This document shows positions 1 to 8,128 of a stretch of DNA of 64,000 nt, one piece after another (positions within the stretch are counted from its first letter, which is position 1; the number at the start of each line of letters is the position of its first letter). Below the pieces are notes generated by a model. That model searched no databases and was not told where the DNA came from. It saw only the letters and a program-made list of their open reading frames with translations. Origin of the DNA: Pseudoclavibacter terrae (GTDB taxonomy: Bacteria; Actinomycetota; Actinomycetes; Actinomycetales; Microbacteriaceae); contig NZ_WBJX01000005.1 of assembly GCF_008831075.1 (NCBI RefSeq), forward strand, positions 124,001 through 188,000, read 5' to 3'. The translations under genes and the position numbers were made by a program.

Positions 1-697
1 CCATGATCCGGCCGCGGTACAGCACGAGCGTTCGGTGGGAGATGTACCTGACGACGTCCAGGTCGTGGGCGATGAAGATGTAGGCGAGGCCCCGTTCCTT
101 CGCGAGCTTGGCGAGGAGGTTGAGGATCTGCGCCTGCGTCGACAGGTCGAGGGCGCTCACGGCCTCGTCGAGGACGACGAGCTGCGGCTGCATGATGAGG
201 GCCCTCGCGATGCCGATGCGCTGCCGCTGCCCGCCGGAGAACTGGCCGGGGAAGCGGTCGGCGGCGGCCCTCGGGAGGCCGACGGTCTCGAGCATGTCGC
301 GAGCCCGTGCATCCGCCTGCTTGTCCGAGAGCCTGAGGGCTGCCTGCAGCGGCTCGGCGAGGGTCTGCCCGATCGTGCGGAAGGGGTTGAGCGAGCTGTA
401 CGGGTCCTGGAAGACGACCTGCAGCTGCTTGGCGATGTCGCGGCGGTTGCGGAGCAGCGAGTGCTTCGTGAGGTCGCGGCCCCCGAAGCGGATGCTCCCG
501 CCGCTCGGCCGCTCGAGGCCGAGGAGGCAGCGCCCGATGGTCGACTTGCCCGAGCCCGACTCGCCGACGACGCCGAGGATCTCGCCGGGGGCGACGGTGA
601 AGCTCACGTCGTCGACGGCGTGGACGGTCTGCTTGCGGTCGTGGGGGTTCTTGAACCGCATCTGCAGGTTGTCGATGCGCAGCAGGTCCTCGCTCAT
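1..697 (-). CDS. Peptide ABC transporter ATP-binding protein, DppF/OppF type (partial)
   Basis: Cytoplasmic ATPase that would power a dipeptide or oligopeptide importer. The 232 visible codons run from the N terminus past the ABC core: Walker A GESGSGKST, Q-loop VVFQDPYSSLNP, signature FSGGQRQR, Walker B LVVLDEAVSALD and the switch histidine in IFIAHDL. The Q-loop wording and the HAVDDVSF-type start are typical of the OppF/DppF branch. The C-terminal peptide-transporter extension lies beyond the left edge, so the gene is incomplete only because of the window. ATG overlaps the upstream stop as ATGA, making it the fourth gene of the leftward peptide-uptake operon. An aspartate-to-alanine type change is seen just after Walker B (DEAVSALD for DEPVSALD), a common OppF variant. 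Confidence 0.93.
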   Translation of the reverse strand, partial: MSEDLLRIDNLQMRFKNPHDRKQTVHAVDDVSFTVAPGEILGVVGESGSGKSTIGRCLLGLERPSGGSIRFGGRDLTKHSLLRNRRDIAKQLQVVFQDPYSSLNPFRTIGQTLAEPLQAALRLSDKQADARARDMLETVGLPRAAADRFPGQFSGGQRQRIGIARALIMQPQLVVLDEAVSALDLSTQAQILNLLAKLAKERGLAYIFIAHDLDVVRYISHRTLVLYRGRIM

Positions 698-2688
698 GCG
701 ATGCTCCTCTCGTTCGCGCTGGAGTTCTGGGTGGCCGAGCCGGTGCTGGTCGCCTTGGCGACCTCCTCGACGCGGACGCAGCGGGCCATGCCAGAGCGCT
801 GGATGCCCGCGGTGGGGCGCTGCTGGCCGGCGCCGGGGCGCAGCAGGGTGAGGGCGACGGGGGAGGTGCGGCACCGGTCGGTCGCGAAGGTGCAGCGGTC
901 GGCGAAGCGGCAGCCGCTCGGCCAGTCGCGGGGCGCGGGAACCGCGCCGCTGATGGCGTCCATGGGGACTCCCGCGACGGCATTCGCGGGCATGGCCGCG
1001 AGGAGGGCCCGCGTGTACGGGTGGGAGGGGGCGGTGAGGAGCGTGTCGACGTCGGCCTCCTCGATGACCTGGCCCGCGTACATGACGATGGCGCGGTCGC
1101 ACGTGTCGGCGACGACTCCGAGGTCGTGGGTGACGAGGATGACGGCGAGGCCGAGCTCCTCGCGGAGGCGCCTGAGGAGGTCGAGGATCTCCGCCTGCAC
1201 CGTCACGTCGAGGGCGGTGGTGGGCTCGTCGGCGACGAGCACCTCTGGGTCGCCCGTCAGCGCCATGGCGATCGCCGCGCGCTGCGCCATGCCGCCGGAG
1301 ACCTGGAAGGTGTAGCTGGCCGCGGCCTGCTGCGGGTCGGGCATGCCGACGAGGCGGAGCAGCTCGAGCGCCCGCGCCTGGGCCTCCCCGGCCTTCCGGC
1401 CCGTGTGATGGGCGATGGCCTCGCGCAGCTGGGCGCCGATCGTGAAGGTCGGGTCGAGGGCCGTCATGGGCTCCTGCGAGACGAGCGCGATCCTCGAGCC
1501 GCGGACGGCTCGGAGCTGCTTGTTGGTCTGGCCGACGATGTTGGTGCCGTCGATGCGGATCTCGCCCTTGGAGACGCGGCCGCCTGGGGCGACGAGGCCG
1601 AGCAGGCTCTTCGCGGTCACCGACTTGCCGCATCCCGATTCGCCGACGATGCCGAGCGCCTCACCGCGGGACACCTCGAAGGAGACGCCCTGCACGACCG
1701 CGAACTCGCCGTTGCTGTCGGCGAACGAGACGCTCAGGTCGCGCACCGAGACGATGGCGTCGTCGACGTCGGATTGTGGGTCGTCGACCGCGACGGGCTT
1801 CGACGCGACGGGCGCTGACGTCTTCGTCCGGAAGAAGGAGCGCACGAGGGTGGTGCCCGGCCGGTTTCCGGCGAGCGCGTCGCCGACGACGTTGAAGGAC
1901 AGGATGGAGAGGATCATGATGACGCCGCTCGGCACGAGCAGCCACGGGTGCAGGTAGATGAGCTCGCTGGCCTCGCTGATCATGCCGCCCCAGCTGGGCG
2001 CCGGTGGCGGGGTGCCGAGGCCGAGGAAGCCGAGGCCCGCCTGGATGAGGAGGGCGGCACCCATCGTGATGGAGAGCTGCACGAGCAGCGGCCCGCGGAT
2101 GTTCGGGAGCACGTGGCGGAACAGGATGAGGCCGGGTGCGATGCCGGCGACGTTCGCCGCATCCACGTACAGCTCGCGCCGCACCTGCAGGGTCGTCGCC
2201 CTGGCGAGGCGCACGAAGCCGTCGCTCATCGCGACACCGAGGGTGACCATCGCGACCGTCGTGTTGTTGCCGAAGGCGCCGATGACGGCCATGAGGATGA
2301 CGATGGTGGGGAGGGCCTGGAAGAAGTCGGCGAAACGGGAGACGAGCGTGTCGGTGAAGCCGCGGAAGTAGCCGCCGATCATGCCGAGCGGGATGCCGAT
2401 GCTCATGGCGACGACGGCCGCGAGGACGGCACCCCCGAGGGTTGCGGCGCCGCCGTGGATGAGACGCGAGTAGACGTCACGCCCGAGGTCGTCGGTGCCG
2501 AGGAGGTGCTCTGCGCTCGGCATCTGACGCGCAAGCGAGAGGTCCTGGGCGAGCGGGTCGAGGGGAGCGACGAGGTCGGCGAACAGCACCGAGAGGCCGA
2601 GGAGGACCAGGAACGCCAGGGCGACGACCGCACCCGGCTTGCTGAGGAGTCTGGAGAGGGCGGTGTCGGTGCGTCGGACGCGGGTCAT
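694..2688 (-). CDS. Peptide ABC transporter fused permease-ATPase (DppC-DppD fusion)
   Basis: One 664-residue chain combines an inner-membrane permease (about residues 1-285) and an ABC ATPase (about 300-620). The permease half has the DppC layout: N-terminal membrane segment, LGTDDLGRDVYSR, several hydrophobic helices and the inner-membrane loop. The ATPase half has Walker A GESGCGKSV, signature VSGGMAQRAA, Walker B VLVADEPTTALD and the C-terminal cysteine cluster CRFADRCTFATDRC typical of OppD/DppD. ATG overlaps the dppB stop (ATGA) and the stop overlaps the next gene. Single-chain permease-ATPase fusions of this family are known in actinobacteria, so the fusion is unusual but not new. No frameshift or internal stop is needed to read it. 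Confidence 0.92.
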   Translation of the reverse strand: MTRVRRTDTALSRLLSKPGAVVALAFLVLLGLSVLFADLVAPLDPLAQDLSLARQMPSAEHLLGTDDLGRDVYSRLIHGGAATLGGAVLAAVVAMSIGIPLGMIGGYFRGFTDTLVSRFADFFQALPTIVILMAVIGAFGNNTTVAMVTLGVAMSDGFVRLARATTLQVRRELYVDAANVAGIAPGLILFRHVLPNIRGPLLVQLSITMGAALLIQAGLGFLGLGTPPPAPSWGGMISEASELIYLHPWLLVPSGVIMILSILSFNVVGDALAGNRPGTTLVRSFFRTKTSAPVASKPVAVDDPQSDVDDAIVSVRDLSVSFADSNGEFAVVQGVSFEVSRGEALGIVGESGCGKSVTAKSLLGLVAPGGRVSKGEIRIDGTNIVGQTNKQLRAVRGSRIALVSQEPMTALDPTFTIGAQLREAIAHHTGRKAGEAQARALELLRLVGMPDPQQAAASYTFQVSGGMAQRAAIAMALTGDPEVLVADEPTTALDVTVQAEILDLLRRLREELGLAVILVTHDLGVVADTCDRAIVMYAGQVIEEADVDTLLTAPSHPYTRALLAAMPANAVAGVPMDAISGAVPAPRDWPSGCRFADRCTFATDRCRTSPVALTLLRPGAGQQRPTAGIQRSGMARCVRVEEVAKATSTGSATQNSSANERSIA

Positions 2689-3626
2689 GCGAGCCTCGCC
2701 TTCGGGTTGATGATGCCGTAGAGGATGTCGATGACGAGGTTCATGGCGAGGATGACGACGCTGAGGGCGACGACGACGCCGAGGACGATGGGCATGTCGC
2801 CGAGGTTCACCGAGTCGACGACGAGCTTGCCGACGCCGGGGAGCGCGAAGACCTGCTCGATGAGGACCGCGCTGCCGAAGAGGGCAACGAACTGGAGGCC
2901 GATGACGGTGAGCACGGGGATGGCCGCATTCCGGAGGCCGTGCAGCCACACGATGCGCCACTCGGGGAGGCCAGTGGCCCGCAGCGTCTGCATGAAGTCG
3001 CGGCCCTGCACGTCGATCATCGCGACGCGTGCCTGGCGGGCGACGGCGGCGGTGCCCGCGATGCCGATGGAGATGAGGGGGAGCGTGATGCGGCGCACGA
3101 ACTCCGCCGGGTCCTCGGCGAACGGCTCCCATCCTGAGGAGGGGAACAGCTTGAGGTTCACGGCGAAGACGAGCACGAGCAGCACGGCGAGCCAGAAGCT
3201 CGGGATGGCCTGCATCACCCCTGCGGCCCCGCGGATGATCGTGTCGAGCCAGCCGCCTCGGCTCGCGGCGAGGATGCCGAGCACGATGCCGAGCACCGTG
3301 GTGAGGAGGATGCCTCCCATGGAGAGGGTGAGGGTGACGGGGAGGCGCTCGAGCACCTGCGCTGTCACCGACTGCTGGCTGAGGTAGGAGACGCCGAGGT
3401 CGCCGGTGAGGAGGCCGCCGAGGAAGGTCACGTAGCGCACGAGCACCGGGTCGTTGAAGCCCATCTCGTCGCGCAGCTGCGCGCGGGCCTCTGGGGTGGC
3501 GTCCGGCCCCAGGATGGTCTGGGTCACGTCGTTCGGCATGAGGGCCACGAGGAAGAAGGCGGCCGAGACGACGAGGAAGACCATGAGCACGGTGATGCCG
3601 ACTCGTCGGAGGATGTAGAGGGCCAC
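2685..3626 (-). CDS. Peptide ABC transporter permease, DppB type
   Basis: Inner-membrane permease of the peptide importer, 313 residues, with about six hydrophobic segments. It begins ALYILRRVGITV, the usual DppB/OppB opening, followed by a first membrane helix and an extracytoplasmic loop carrying ALMPNDVTQ. The EAA-type cytoplasmic loop lies around QTLRATGLPEWRIVWLHGLRNA. I chose the GTG start at 3626 because GAAAGGAG sits 5 nt upstream; a longer reading frame upstream lacks a ribosome site. The stop overlaps the permease-ATPase fusion by ATGA. It would pair with the DppC half of that fusion to form the channel fed by the lipoprotein encoded upstream. Confidence 0.92.
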   Translation of the reverse strand: MALYILRRVGITVLMVFLVVSAAFFLVALMPNDVTQTILGPDATPEARAQLRDEMGFNDPVLVRYVTFLGGLLTGDLGVSYLSQQSVTAQVLERLPVTLTLSMGGILLTTVLGIVLGILAASRGGWLDTIIRGAAGVMQAIPSFWLAVLLVLVFAVNLKLFPSSGWEPFAEDPAEFVRRITLPLISIGIAGTAAVARQARVAMIDVQGRDFMQTLRATGLPEWRIVWLHGLRNAAIPVLTVIGLQFVALFGSAVLIEQVFALPGVGKLVVDSVNLGDMPIVLGVVVALSVVILAMNLVIDILYGIINPKARLA

Positions 3627-3678
3627 GTGTGCTCCTTTCGGGTTGAAGCGGGTGCTGTGGTGAGCGTGCTTGGCGGGT

Positions 3679-3705
3679 GCGCGGGGAGGGGGAGCCTCCC
3701 CGCGC
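3679..3705. terminator. Stem-loop between binding-protein and permease genes
   Basis: An 11-bp perfect GC stem (3679-3689 paired with 3695-3705) with a 5-nt loop lies in the 134-nt gap between the solute-binding gene and dppB. Such hairpins commonly protect the binding-protein message or partly terminate transcription, so that the lipoprotein is made in excess over the membrane parts. No T-run follows, so an attenuating or mRNA-stabilising role is more likely than full termination. The role is inferred from position. Confidence 0.7.
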
Positions 3706-3760
3706 ATCCGGGGGCTGCGGTGATGCAGAGACCGCGGCCGGCGTCAGCCGGCGGGGAGAG

Positions 3761-5299
3761 CTACTCGGCGGGGGCCCAGCTGAACGGGAGCGGGAAGACC
3801 TGGCCGGCGGCGAGTTCGACGCCGCCGAGCTTCTCCGCATCCCACACCGTGTGCGTGTGGTAGAACGCGACCGGGGCGAACCAGGCGTTCTCGACGACCC
3901 ACGTGTTGACCGCCTGCCACTTCGTGGCGGCCGCGTCGGCGTCGAGCTCGCTGGACGCGTCGTCGATGAGGGCGGTCAGTTCGGGGTCGTCGGTGCCGAA
4001 GGGGTTGAGCTGGGCGTTCGGGGCGAGCATGTTCATGCTGTTCACGTAGGAGTCGATGCCGCCGTTCTGCTGGCCCTGCGAGGCACCGAACTCCTTGTTG
4101 CTGATGGCGTCGAAGTAGTCGTTGGTGCGGTCGGTGAGGGTGGCGGTGATGCCGACGGCTTCGAGGTACGGGATGGTCGCCTCGAGGCGCTTGTTCTCGC
4201 CGAACATGGTGCGGCTGAGGATGGGCAGCTCGAACCCGTCCGCGTATCCGGCCTCGGCGAGCAGCTGCTTCGCCTTCTCCGGGTCGTATTCGTAGTAGTC
4301 GTCGAGCGACTCGTCGTAGGCGGAGGTGAACTTGCCGAAGACGGAGGAGGTGCCTCGCTGGTAGTCGCTCCAGAGTGCGGTGCCGATGGCGTCGCGGTCG
4401 AGGGCGTAGTTGATGGCCTGGCGGACGCGCACGTCGGCGAGCTCGGGGATGACCTCGCCGCCCCGGTCGAAGAGCATGAGGCCGCCGACGTTCGACTCGT
4501 TGGAGGCGGCTGCGAAGCCCTGCGATTCTGCCTGGTCGCGCTGGCTCCACTGGGCGGAGATGATGTCGACGTCGCCGGCGAGGAGCGCGTTGAGCTGGGC
4601 CGTGAGGTCGGTGATGACGAACATGTTGAGCTCGTCGACCTGCACGTCCATGGGGCCCGCGTACTCGGGGTTGCGGATGTAGCTGTACTCGCTGTCTTCC
4701 GTGTAGGTGTCGAGGATCCACGGGCCGGAGCCGTACGTGTCGGTGAGGAGGAGCGAGGGGTCGTCGAGGGCGGCCTGGCTGACCATCATGCCGACCGTGA
4801 GCGAGAAGGCCTCGGGCAGCGACTGGTCCGGAGTGTTGAGGGTGAACTTCAGCGAGTCCTCGTCGACGACCTCGATCGAGTCGATCGAGTTGAGGCGCGC
4901 CTGGTAGGTGCCTGGCGTCTCCTGGTAGCGCTCCAGGTTGGCCTTGATGAGCTCGACCGTCATCGGGGTGCCGTCCTCGAAGACGCTGTCGAGGCGGAAG
5001 TCCATCGTGAGCTCGGTTGGGCTCGTGTACTCCCAGGCTGTCGCGACGCCCGGCTGGAGGGCACCCTCGGCGTCGCTCGTGACGAGGCTCTCGTAGGCGG
5101 CGGCCGCGTAGTTGAAGGCGGAGCCGCGCATGTTGGCGGCCGGGTCGAAGGTCGGGGCGCCTTCGAGGGCGGCGATGTTCACCGCGAACGCGGCGTCTTC
5201 GGAGGCCGAAGAGGAGCCCGTGGAACAGGCGGTGACGGCGAATGTCGTGACGCCGAGCATGGCGACGGCGGTGCCGACGCGAAGTCTGTGGGAACGCAT
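3761..5299 (-). CDS. Peptide ABC transporter substrate-binding lipoprotein (SBP_bac_5)
   Basis: Surface-anchored binding protein, 512 residues, that would capture peptides for the downstream permeases. The N terminus is a lipoprotein signal: basic MRSHRLRVG, a hydrophobic core and lipobox VTACSTG. The mature part follows the family-5 pattern, with a LEGAPTFDPA-type opening, LTMDFRLDSVFEDGTPMT and RQAINYALDRDAIG, which is diagnostic for the family. ATG at 5299 was chosen over a longer frame because the signal peptide starts there and GGAAAGGA lies 6-7 nt upstream. It is the first gene of the leftward operon. The neighbouring hydrolase, M20 peptidase and transporter suggest uptake and cleavage of a peptide-like or amide compound, but the ligand cannot be read from sequence. 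Confidence 0.93.
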   Translation of the reverse strand: MRSHRLRVGTAVAMLGVTTFAVTACSTGSSSASEDAAFAVNIAALEGAPTFDPAANMRGSAFNYAAAAYESLVTSDAEGALQPGVATAWEYTSPTELTMDFRLDSVFEDGTPMTVELIKANLERYQETPGTYQARLNSIDSIEVVDEDSLKFTLNTPDQSLPEAFSLTVGMMVSQAALDDPSLLLTDTYGSGPWILDTYTEDSEYSYIRNPEYAGPMDVQVDELNMFVITDLTAQLNALLAGDVDIISAQWSQRDQAESQGFAAASNESNVGGLMLFDRGGEVIPELADVRVRQAINYALDRDAIGTALWSDYQRGTSSVFGKFTSAYDESLDDYYEYDPEKAKQLLAEAGYADGFELPILSRTMFGENKRLEATIPYLEAVGITATLTDRTNDYFDAISNKEFGASQGQQNGGIDSYVNSMNMLAPNAQLNPFGTDDPELTALIDDASSELDADAAATKWQAVNTWVVENAWFAPVAFYHTHTVWDAEKLGGVELAAGQVFPLPFSWAPAE

Positions 5300-5508
5300 G
5301 CGCGTCCTTTCCGAGTGCTGAGAGGTGGGGTGCTGGGGCTGGAGATCTCGGTGCAGGTGGGGCGATGGTGCTGCGGTGATAGTGCTGGGGCGATGAAGCT
5401 GGGTTCGCTCCCGAATTCGGCTATGTGCTGAGCCGATGAAATGGACGCTAGCCGGAATCTGCATGCAATCTTGGCGATACGGGTGCATATTTACGCGCTG
5501 GTAACACT

Positions 5509-5522
5509 CATTGCATGCAATG
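5509..5522. promoter_or_regulatory. Perfect 14-bp palindrome in the divergent promoter region 5300-5631
   Basis: The 332-bp gap between the leftward peptide operon and the rightward hydrolase holds no gene. It contains the perfect palindrome CATTGCATGCAATG, and a second partial copy (TGCATGCAAT) about 50 bp to the left at 5460-5469. Two related sites in a divergent gap suggest a dimeric regulator. TGCA-centred half-sites also occur between the MHS transporter and the PucR-type regulator (9500-9620), so that regulator is the best local candidate. No confident -35/-10 pair was assigned. Confidence 0.5.
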
Positions 5523-5631
5523 AAATCTCCAGGCAACATGGTCCACCGAGGGTGGATGTGGGCCTTCAGGCCTGGCGTCTCACACGGTCCTGGCCTGGTT
5601 CCGTGTCTTCGTCCAACCAGAGGAGGGCACC

Positions 5632-6519
5632 ATGCGGCCACTGCTGAGTGCAGGTGACACGGAGATCTACCGCGTCGAGGAGTACCGTTCGGCGATGCTG
5701 CCGGTCGAGGAGATGTTCATCGGAACGGAAGCCCTGCGGCTCCAGATCGCCGCCCTCGGGCCCGACGACTACGAGGCGAGCAGCGACCGGCTGGTGATGG
5801 CCTCGACGAGCTACGTCGTGCGCTCGCGGGGGTTCGTCGCGGTGGTCGACACGGGCGTCGGGAACGGCAAGCCGCGCATCCGCGACATGTGGAACGGGCT
5901 CACGACGAGCTGGCTCGAGGAGGTCTCGCAGGTCGTCGATCCTGCCGAGGTTGACGTCGTCATCAATACGCACCTGCACTGCGACCACGTCGGCTGGAAC
6001 ACGACGACGGATGCGGCGGGCGCGTGGGTGCCGACGTTCCCGAACGCGCGGTACCTGTTCAACGAGCTGGACCGCTCATTCATCACGGGCCCCGACGCGC
6101 GGGTCATGTTCGAGCGCAACGGCGACTTCTGGGCCGACTCGATCGAGCCGGTCTTCGTGGCGGGGCAGGCCGACGTCGTGGAGCTGCCGCATCGGGCGGC
6201 GCCCGGCATCGTGCTGGAGCACGCGCCTGGAGACACCCCGGGGCACATGGTGGTGCGAGTGCTGGACCCCTCGTCAGGCTCCACGGTCGCGATCATCTCC
6301 GGCGACGCGCTGCACCACGTGCTGCAGGTGGCGACGCCGGGGCTCACGTCGAGCTTCTGCTCGATGAAGGAGGTCGCGGAGGCCACCAGGCGGGCGCTCC
6401 TAGAGGAGTGCGCCGCTACTGGGGTGCCGCTGCTCCCGGGTCACGTCGCATCGCGCGAGCTGCTCTACGTCGGCGCCGACGGGGAGGGTGGGTTCGAGGT
6501 CTCCGACGGGGCGCACTGA
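5632..6519 (+). CDS. Metallo-beta-lactamase-fold hydrolase
   Basis: Cytoplasmic metallo-hydrolase of 295 residues; no signal peptide. The metal motif HLHCDHVGW is present near residue 111, followed by later ligands in DTPGHMVV and ISGDALHH and a final histidine in LLPGHVAS. This order matches the lactonase or arylsulfatase-like MBL group rather than true beta-lactamases, so a lactone, ester or amide substrate is likely. ATG is preceded by AGAGGAGG at good spacing. It is divergent from the peptide ABC operon and convergent with the M20 peptidase, with a strong hairpin between. The genomic setting suggests it processes the same imported compound, but the substrate is unknown. Confidence 0.85.
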   Translation: MRPLLSAGDTEIYRVEEYRSAMLPVEEMFIGTEALRLQIAALGPDDYEASSDRLVMASTSYVVRSRGFVAVVDTGVGNGKPRIRDMWNGLTTSWLEEVSQVVDPAEVDVVINTHLHCDHVGWNTTTDAAGAWVPTFPNARYLFNELDRSFITGPDARVMFERNGDFWADSIEPVFVAGQADVVELPHRAAPGIVLEHAPGDTPGHMVVRVLDPSSGSTVAIISGDALHHVLQVATPGLTSSFCSMKEVAEATRRALLEECAATGVPLLPGHVASRELLYVGADGEGGFEVSDGAH

Positions 6520-6570
6520 ATGCGCGCTGTGGCGAGTTCTGCTGCGCAGTGATGCGAAGCACTGCCCTGC

Positions 6571-6610
6571 ACTGCACTGCACTGCACTGCACTGCACTGC
6601 ACTGCACTGA
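6571..6610. repeat. (ACTGC)n pentanucleotide tandem repeat
   Basis: Seven perfect ACTGC units plus a degenerate eighth (ACTGA), preceded by two imperfect units from 6560. It lies between convergent genes and encodes nothing supported. Slippage here would not change a protein. Such a long pentamer run is uncommon in GC-rich actinobacterial DNA. Confidence 0.9.
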
Positions 6611-6654
6611 GCTGCGCTGCGCCGCTCGGCACAGTGCTGCTCTTGCATGCGATC

Positions 6655-6692
6655 GGCCGTGCGCGCTCCCGCGGTGGGGAGTGCGCACGGCC
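6655..6692. terminator. Bidirectional terminator hairpin
   Basis: Inverted repeat with 10 perfect outer pairs (GGCCGTGCGC with GCGCACGGCC), one wobble position and five more inner pairs around a short loop. It sits between the convergent hydrolase and M20 peptidase genes, so it probably ends both transcripts. A U-tract is absent, as is usual in actinobacteria. Confidence 0.85.
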
Positions 6693-6719
6693 GGTGAGGT
6701 GAGGGTTCGTGGGTGGCGT

Positions 6720-8057
6720 CTATTCGACCCCGCACCATTCGGCGATGAAGAGCGCGATGGACTTCGTGATGCGGCGCACCGACTCGAGGTCCACCCGCTC
6801 GTCGTAGCCGTGGATGGCTTCGGAGATGGGGCCGTAGACGAGGGCGGGGGTGTTGGCGTACTGCACGAAGACGCGGCCGTCGAGGTACCCGGGGGTGACG
6901 AATGACTCGAGCTTCGCCCCGTCGAACGCGGCGCTGTGGCTGCGCTCGAGCGCCTGTTCGGCGGCGCCGCCCTCTTCGAGCACGTAGCCCTCGGCGTAGA
7001 AGCCCGTCTTCGTGGCGGTCGTGGCGATCGGGTTGCCGTTGCTGTCGGCTGTGACGGCGGCGAGGGCGTCCGTGATCTCCGCCCACGCCGAGTCGGCCGT
7101 GATGCCGGGGTAGAGGGCGACGCGCACATCCACTTCGCACCAGGCTGGCACGCTGGAGCCCCAGTCCCCGCCCTGGATCTTGCCGACGTTGAAGTTGATG
7201 GGGTGGTCGAGCTCCTCGAAGTAGGGGTGCTCGCCCTGCTTCGCGTTCCAGGCGGCCTCGAGCTTCCGCAGCTCCCCGATGACGAAGTAGGCGGCGTCGA
7301 TGGCGTTGAAGCCGGTCTGCATCTCGCGGGGGTGCGTGGGCTTGCCGTCGACGCGGAGGCGCAGCCAGATGACGCCGGTGTTGGCGCGCACCAGCATGTC
7401 CTCTTCGGGTTCCGGAATGAGGACGGCGTCGGCCGTGTAGCCGCGCAGGTGGGCGGAGAGGGAGCCGTTGCCCGTGCATTCCTCTTCGACGACGGATTCG
7501 AAGTGGATGCGCCCGGTGGGGGTGAGGCCGGCGGCGCGGACGGCGTCGAAGGCGTACAGGTTGGCGACGAGGCCGGCCTTCATGTCGCCGCTGCCGCGGC
7601 CGTACAGCCAGCCGTCGCGGACGGTGGCGTCCCATGGGGAGCGGGCCCACTGGCTTTCCGGGCCTTCGGGGACGACGTCGATGTGGCCGTTGAGGATGAG
7701 CGAGTTCCCGCGCTCCTCCTGGGGTGCGAAGGTGCCGACGACGTTCTCGAGGCCGTCGTAGGAGATCTCGACGGCGCCGGCGCCGGGGTGGGCGGCGAGT
7801 TCGACGGGGTCGAGCTGCCAGCGGTCCATGGTGAGGCCGCGGCCGGCCATGGCGCCGTACAGGAGGTCCTGGGCTGAGGACTCGTTGGCGCGCAGCGACG
7901 GGTGGCGCACGAGCTCCTGGGTGAAGGCGATCTGGCGGTCGAAGGCGGCGTCGACGGCGTCGAGGATGCGCTGGCGCTGCTCGTCGGTGAGGGGGCTGGC
8001 GGGTGTGGTGGCTGCGCTGGGGTTGGTGCCGGCGGTGGGGGTGGTTGGCGTTGTCAT
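6720..8057 (-). CDS. M20 family metallopeptidase (ArgE/DapE/ACY1 type)
   Basis: Cytoplasmic two-metal amidohydrolase or peptidase of 445 residues. Visible landmarks are the metal-binding GHIDVVPEG, the catalytic-region glutamates in SVVEEECTGNGS, the metal aspartate/glutamate region around PEPEED and a C-terminal histidine in AIHGYDERV. The length and the GRGSGDMKAG segment fit the ArgE/DapE-related deacylases. ATG at 8057 was chosen because a threonine/proline-rich start there follows AGGACACG; the longer frame is out of register with known family starts. It is 71 nt downstream of the MHS transporter and on the same strand, so import and hydrolysis of one compound is a reasonable inference. 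Confidence 0.9.
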   Translation of the reverse strand: MTTPTTPTAGTNPSAATTPASPLTDEQRQRILDAVDAAFDRQIAFTQELVRHPSLRANESSAQDLLYGAMAGRGLTMDRWQLDPVELAAHPGAGAVEISYDGLENVVGTFAPQEERGNSLILNGHIDVVPEGPESQWARSPWDATVRDGWLYGRGSGDMKAGLVANLYAFDAVRAAGLTPTGRIHFESVVEEECTGNGSLSAHLRGYTADAVLIPEPEEDMLVRANTGVIWLRLRVDGKPTHPREMQTGFNAIDAAYFVIGELRKLEAAWNAKQGEHPYFEELDHPINFNVGKIQGGDWGSSVPAWCEVDVRVALYPGITADSAWAEITDALAAVTADSNGNPIATTATKTGFYAEGYVLEEGGAAEQALERSHSAAFDGAKLESFVTPGYLDGRVFVQYANTPALVYGPISEAIHGYDERVDLESVRRITKSIALFIAEWCGVE

Positions 8058-8128
8058 GGTCGTGTCCTGCTTTCGCGTGTGGTGCTGCCGGGCGGCGGTG
8101 CCCGGTTCGGGGAGGGAGCGTTTGGGGC

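Noticed and set aside
3677-5431. Long plus-strand frame antisense to the peptide-binding lipoprotein
   Set aside because: It is Glu/Gly/Val/Arg-rich shadow coding typical of the complement of a high-GC gene; the minus strand has a lipoprotein signal and family motifs.
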